A stretch of 64,000 nt of DNA, taken from Synchiropus splendidus. Its lineage: Eukaryota; Chordata; Actinopteri; Syngnathiformes; Callionymidae. Within the stretch, counting starts at the first letter, position 1, and each line of letters opens with the position of its first letter. The notes under the pieces are model-generated. The model saw only the letters and a list, made by a program, of their open reading frames with translations, was not told the DNA's origin and searched no databases. The translations under genes and the position numbers were made by a program. The DNA is taken from assembly GCF_027744825.2 (NCBI RefSeq), contig NC_071349.1:1612001-1676000 (forward strand), written 5' to 3'. This document shows, piece by piece, positions 61,347 to 64,000 of the stretch.

Positions 61347-64000
61347 TGAATCGACCTTATCTCAAACTGAAAACGCGTTTTCTGCATTATGCCATAACTT
61401 TGCACGGAATATTCAGAACATGACATTTTCACCTCCCACTATAGCAGAAAGGGTCTTTCTAGAAGTTGCACATCAAATCTAAGCTGTCTGAAATGTTTTT
61501 CCAAAGTTATCAACACTTTTACGTTTGGCGATCCGGAACCCACCTTATCTCAGGCTGAACACGCGTTTTCTGCATTGTGCAATAACTTTGTAGGGAAGCT
61601 TCAGGACATGAAATGTTCACCTCCCACTATAGCAGAAAGGGTCTTTCTAGTAGTTGCACATCAAATCTAAGCTGTCTGAAGTGTTTTTCCAAAGTTATCA
61701 ACATTTTTATGTTTGGCGTTCCGGAACCCACCTTATCTCAGGCTGAAAACGCGTTTTCGGCATTGTGCCATAACTTTGCAGGGAGGCTTCAGAACATGAA
61801 ATTTTCACGTCCCACTATAGCAGAAAGGGTCTTTCTAGTAGTTGCCCATCAAATCTAAGCTGTCTGAAGTGTTTTTCGAAAGTTATCAACATTTTTATGT
61901 TTGGAGATCCGGAACCCACCTTATCTCAAGCTGAAAACGCGTTTTCTGCATTGTGCCATAACTTTGCAGGGAGGCTTCAGAACATGAAATGTTCACCACC
62001 CACTATAGCAGAAAGGGTCTTTCTAGTAGTTGCACATCAAATCTAAGCTGTCTGAAGTTTTTTTCGGAAGTTATCAACATTTTTATGTTTGGCGTTCCAG
62101 AATCGACCTTATCTCAGACTGAAAACACGTTGTCCGCATTGTGCCATAACTTTGCATGGAAGCTTCCGAACATGAAATTTTAACCTCCCACTATAGCAGA
62201 AAGGGTCTTTCTAGTAGTTGCACATCAAATCTAAGATGTCTGAAGTGTTTTTCCAAAGTTATCAACATTTTTATGTTTGGCGTTCCGGAATCCACCTTAT
62301 CTCAGGCAGAAAACGCTTTTTACGCTTTGTGCCATAACTTTGCATGGAAGCTTCCGAACATGAAATTTTAACCTCCCACTATAGCAGAAAGGGTCTTTCT
62401 AGTAGTTGCACATCAAATCTAAGCTGTCTGAAGTGTTTTTCCAAAGTTATCAACATTTTTATGTTTGGCGTTCCGGAATCAACCTTATCTCAGGCTGAAA
62501 ACGCATTTTCTGCATTGTGCCATAACTTTGCAAGGAAGCTTCAGAACATGAAATTTTCCGGTCCCACTATAGCAGAAAGGGTCTTTCTAGTAGTTGCACA
62601 TCAAATCTAAGCTGTCTGAAGTATTTTTCGAAAGTTATCAACATTTTTATGTTTGGCGTTCCGGAATCGACCTTATCTCAAGCTGAAAACGCGTTTTCTG
62701 CATTGTGCCATAACTTTGCAGGGAAGCTTCAGTACATGAAATTTTCACCTCCCACTATAGCAGAAAGGGTCTTTCTAGTAGTTGCAGATCAAATCTAAAC
62801 TGTCTGAAGTGTTTTTCGAAAGTTATCAACATTTTTATGTTTGGCGTTCCAGAATCGACCTTATCTCAGGCTGAAAACGCGATGTCTGCATTGTGCCATA
62901 ACTTTGCATGGAAGCTTCCGAACATGAAATTTTTACCTCCCACTATAGCAGAAAGGGTCTTTCTAGTAGTTGCACATCAAATCTAAGCTGTCTGATGTGT
63001 TTTTCCAAAGTTATCAACATTTTTATGTTTGGCGTTCCGGAATCGACCTTATCTCAGGATGAAAATCCGTTTTCTGCATTGTCCCATAACTTTCCAGGGA
63101 AGCTTCAGAACATGAAATTTTGACCCCCCACTATAGCAGAAAGGTTCTTTCTAGTAGTTGCACATCAAATCTAAGCTGTCTGAAGTGTTTTTCGATAGTT
63201 ATCAACATTTTTACGTTTGGCGTTTCGGAACCCACCTTATCTCAGGCTGAAAACGCGTTTTCTGCATTGTGCCATAACTTCTCAGGGAAGCATCAGAAAA
63301 TGAAATGTTCACCTCCCACTATAGTAGAAAGGGTCTTTCTAGAAGTTGCACATCAAATCTAAGCTGTCTGAATTATTTTCCGAAAGTTATCAACATTTTT
63401 AGGTTTGGCGTTCCGGAATCGACCTTATCTCAGGCAGAAAACGCTTTTTACGCTTTGTGCCATAACTTTGCAGGGAAGCTTCAGAAAATGAAATTTTCAC
63501 CTCCCACGATAGCAGAAAGGTTCTTTTTAGTAGTTGCACATCAAATCTAAGCTGTCTGAAGTGTTTTTCGAAAGTTATCAACATTTTTACGTTTGGCGTT
63601 TCGGAACCCACCTTATCTCAGGCTGAAAACGCGTTTTACGCATTGTGCCATAACTTTGCAGGGAAGCATCAGAAAATGAAATTTTCACCTCCCACTATAG
63701 CAGAAAGGGTTTTTCTAGTAGTTGCACATGAAATCTAAGCTGTCTGAAGTGTTTTACAAAAGTTATCAACATTTTTTTGTTTGGCGTTCCGGAACCCACC
63801 TTATCTCAAGCTGAAAACGCGTTTTCTGCATTGTGCCATAACTTTGAAGGGAGGCTTCAGAACATGAAATGTTCACTTCCCACTATAGCAGAAAGGGTCT
63901 TTCTAGTAGTTGCACATCAAATCTAAGCTGTCTGAAGTGTTTTTCGGAAGTTATCAACATTTTTATGTTTGGCGTTCCAGAATCGACCTTATCTTAGGCT
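61347..64000 (+). repeat. Mosaic satellite to the window end
   Basis: Full-length monomers, several with CATGGAAGCTTCCGAAC (near 62156, 62344 and 62908) and GAAATGTTCACC types resembling domain C members. The last base falls inside a monomer, so the array continues beyond the window. No array edge or flanking single-copy DNA is seen. Confidence 0.85.

Larger units (their letters stand above)
1..64000 (+). repeat. 188-bp satellite DNA array, about 340 head-to-tail monomers
   Basis: The conserved word AAGCTGTCTG recurs every 188 bases across the entire window (for example at 174, 362, 42767, 42955, 43143), and every monomer I read is in the same orientation. A hand consensus has about 76 G or C in 188 bases. 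The most constant blocks are CACATCAAATCTAAGCTGTC (end of one monomer into the next), GTTATCAACATTTTTATG and GCCATAACTTTGCAGG. The most variable stretches are positions 51-64 and 82-93. Common length variants are 187 bp (GCATAAAGCTT in place of GCAGGGAAGCTT, for example near 27846, 30844 and 34432) and 189 bp. Copy number, length near one nucleosome repeat and lack of genes fit eukaryotic heterochromatic satellite. The family is not one I recognise, so centromeric location is only an inference. Confidence 0.98.

Noticed and set aside
1..64000. CRISPR array or bacterial direct-repeat locus
   Set aside because: The repeat is 188 bp with no unique spacers between copies and no cas-like genes. 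The periodicity is that of satellite DNA.
1..64000. Polymerase III B-box resemblance of GTTCCGGAATCGACC, suggesting a tRNA or SINE origin
   Set aside because: The B box requires GTTCRANNC; the monomer has extra bases and even the GTTCGGGAATC variants miss key positions. There is no A box at suitable spacing and no cloverleaf.
1..64000. CENP-B box
   Set aside because: No stretch fits TTCG, four bases, A, two bases, CGGG on either strand. The nearest, TTCGGGAATCG, fails at the required A and the CGGG.
1..64000. Retrotransposon or LTR tandem as the source of the repeats
   Set aside because: I see no target-site duplications, primer binding site, polypurine tract or reverse transcriptase frame. 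The higher-order units are whole numbers of 188-bp monomers apart from the known deletion variants.

Overview
The whole 64 kb window is a single uninterrupted head-to-tail satellite DNA array. The monomer is 188 bp (about 40% GC by counting a hand-made consensus), and roughly 340 monomers lie in the same orientation. I see no protein-coding gene, rRNA, tRNA, transposon, CRISPR array or unique-sequence island. A non-coding tandem array of this size with higher-order repeats points to eukaryotic constitutive heterochromatin (centromeric, pericentromeric, subtelomeric or sex-chromosome). I do not recognise the satellite family and cannot name the species. The many short open reading frames are the same monomer read again and again on both strands, and are not genes.

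Monomer coordinates used below start at the conserved AAGCTGTCTG, which falls at window base 174, 362 and so on; window base 1 is monomer position 16. Landmarks are T-runs at 16-20 and 36-40, all five CpGs between 49 and 85, a TTCCGGAA palindrome at 51-58, a 14-bp perfect palindrome GAAAACGCGTTTTC at 77-90 containing an MluI site, and GAAGCTTC at 115-122 containing a HindIII site.

Layout. (A) 1 to about 21,716: a very long higher-order repeat. Unit A1 is 9,512 bp (1-9512), A2 is 8,760 bp (9513-18272) and A3 is a truncated 3.4 kb piece (18273 to about 21716). A2 and A3 are almost identical. A1 differs from A2 by whole-monomer gains and losses and by a patch of higher divergence at about 2.4-4.8 kb. 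(B) About 21.7-43.4 kb: a more heterogeneous mosaic with small nested tandem duplications of 3 monomers (564 bp), 7 monomers (1,316 and 1,315 bp) and 12 monomers (2,260 bp). (C) About 43,380-57,860: three nearly identical copies of a 26-monomer, 4,879-bp higher-order repeat. (D) About 57.9-64.0 kb: a mosaic with 7-, 4- and 2-monomer duplications, still satellite at the window end.

The main interest is evolutionary. Two young, highly homogenised higher-order domains of different period (8.76 kb and 4.88 kb) flank an older mosaic. Shared deletion monomers (81, 164, 133 and 179 bp) act as markers of the amplification order. Variation at the five CpGs runs to TpG and CpA, as expected if the array is CpG-methylated in the germline.
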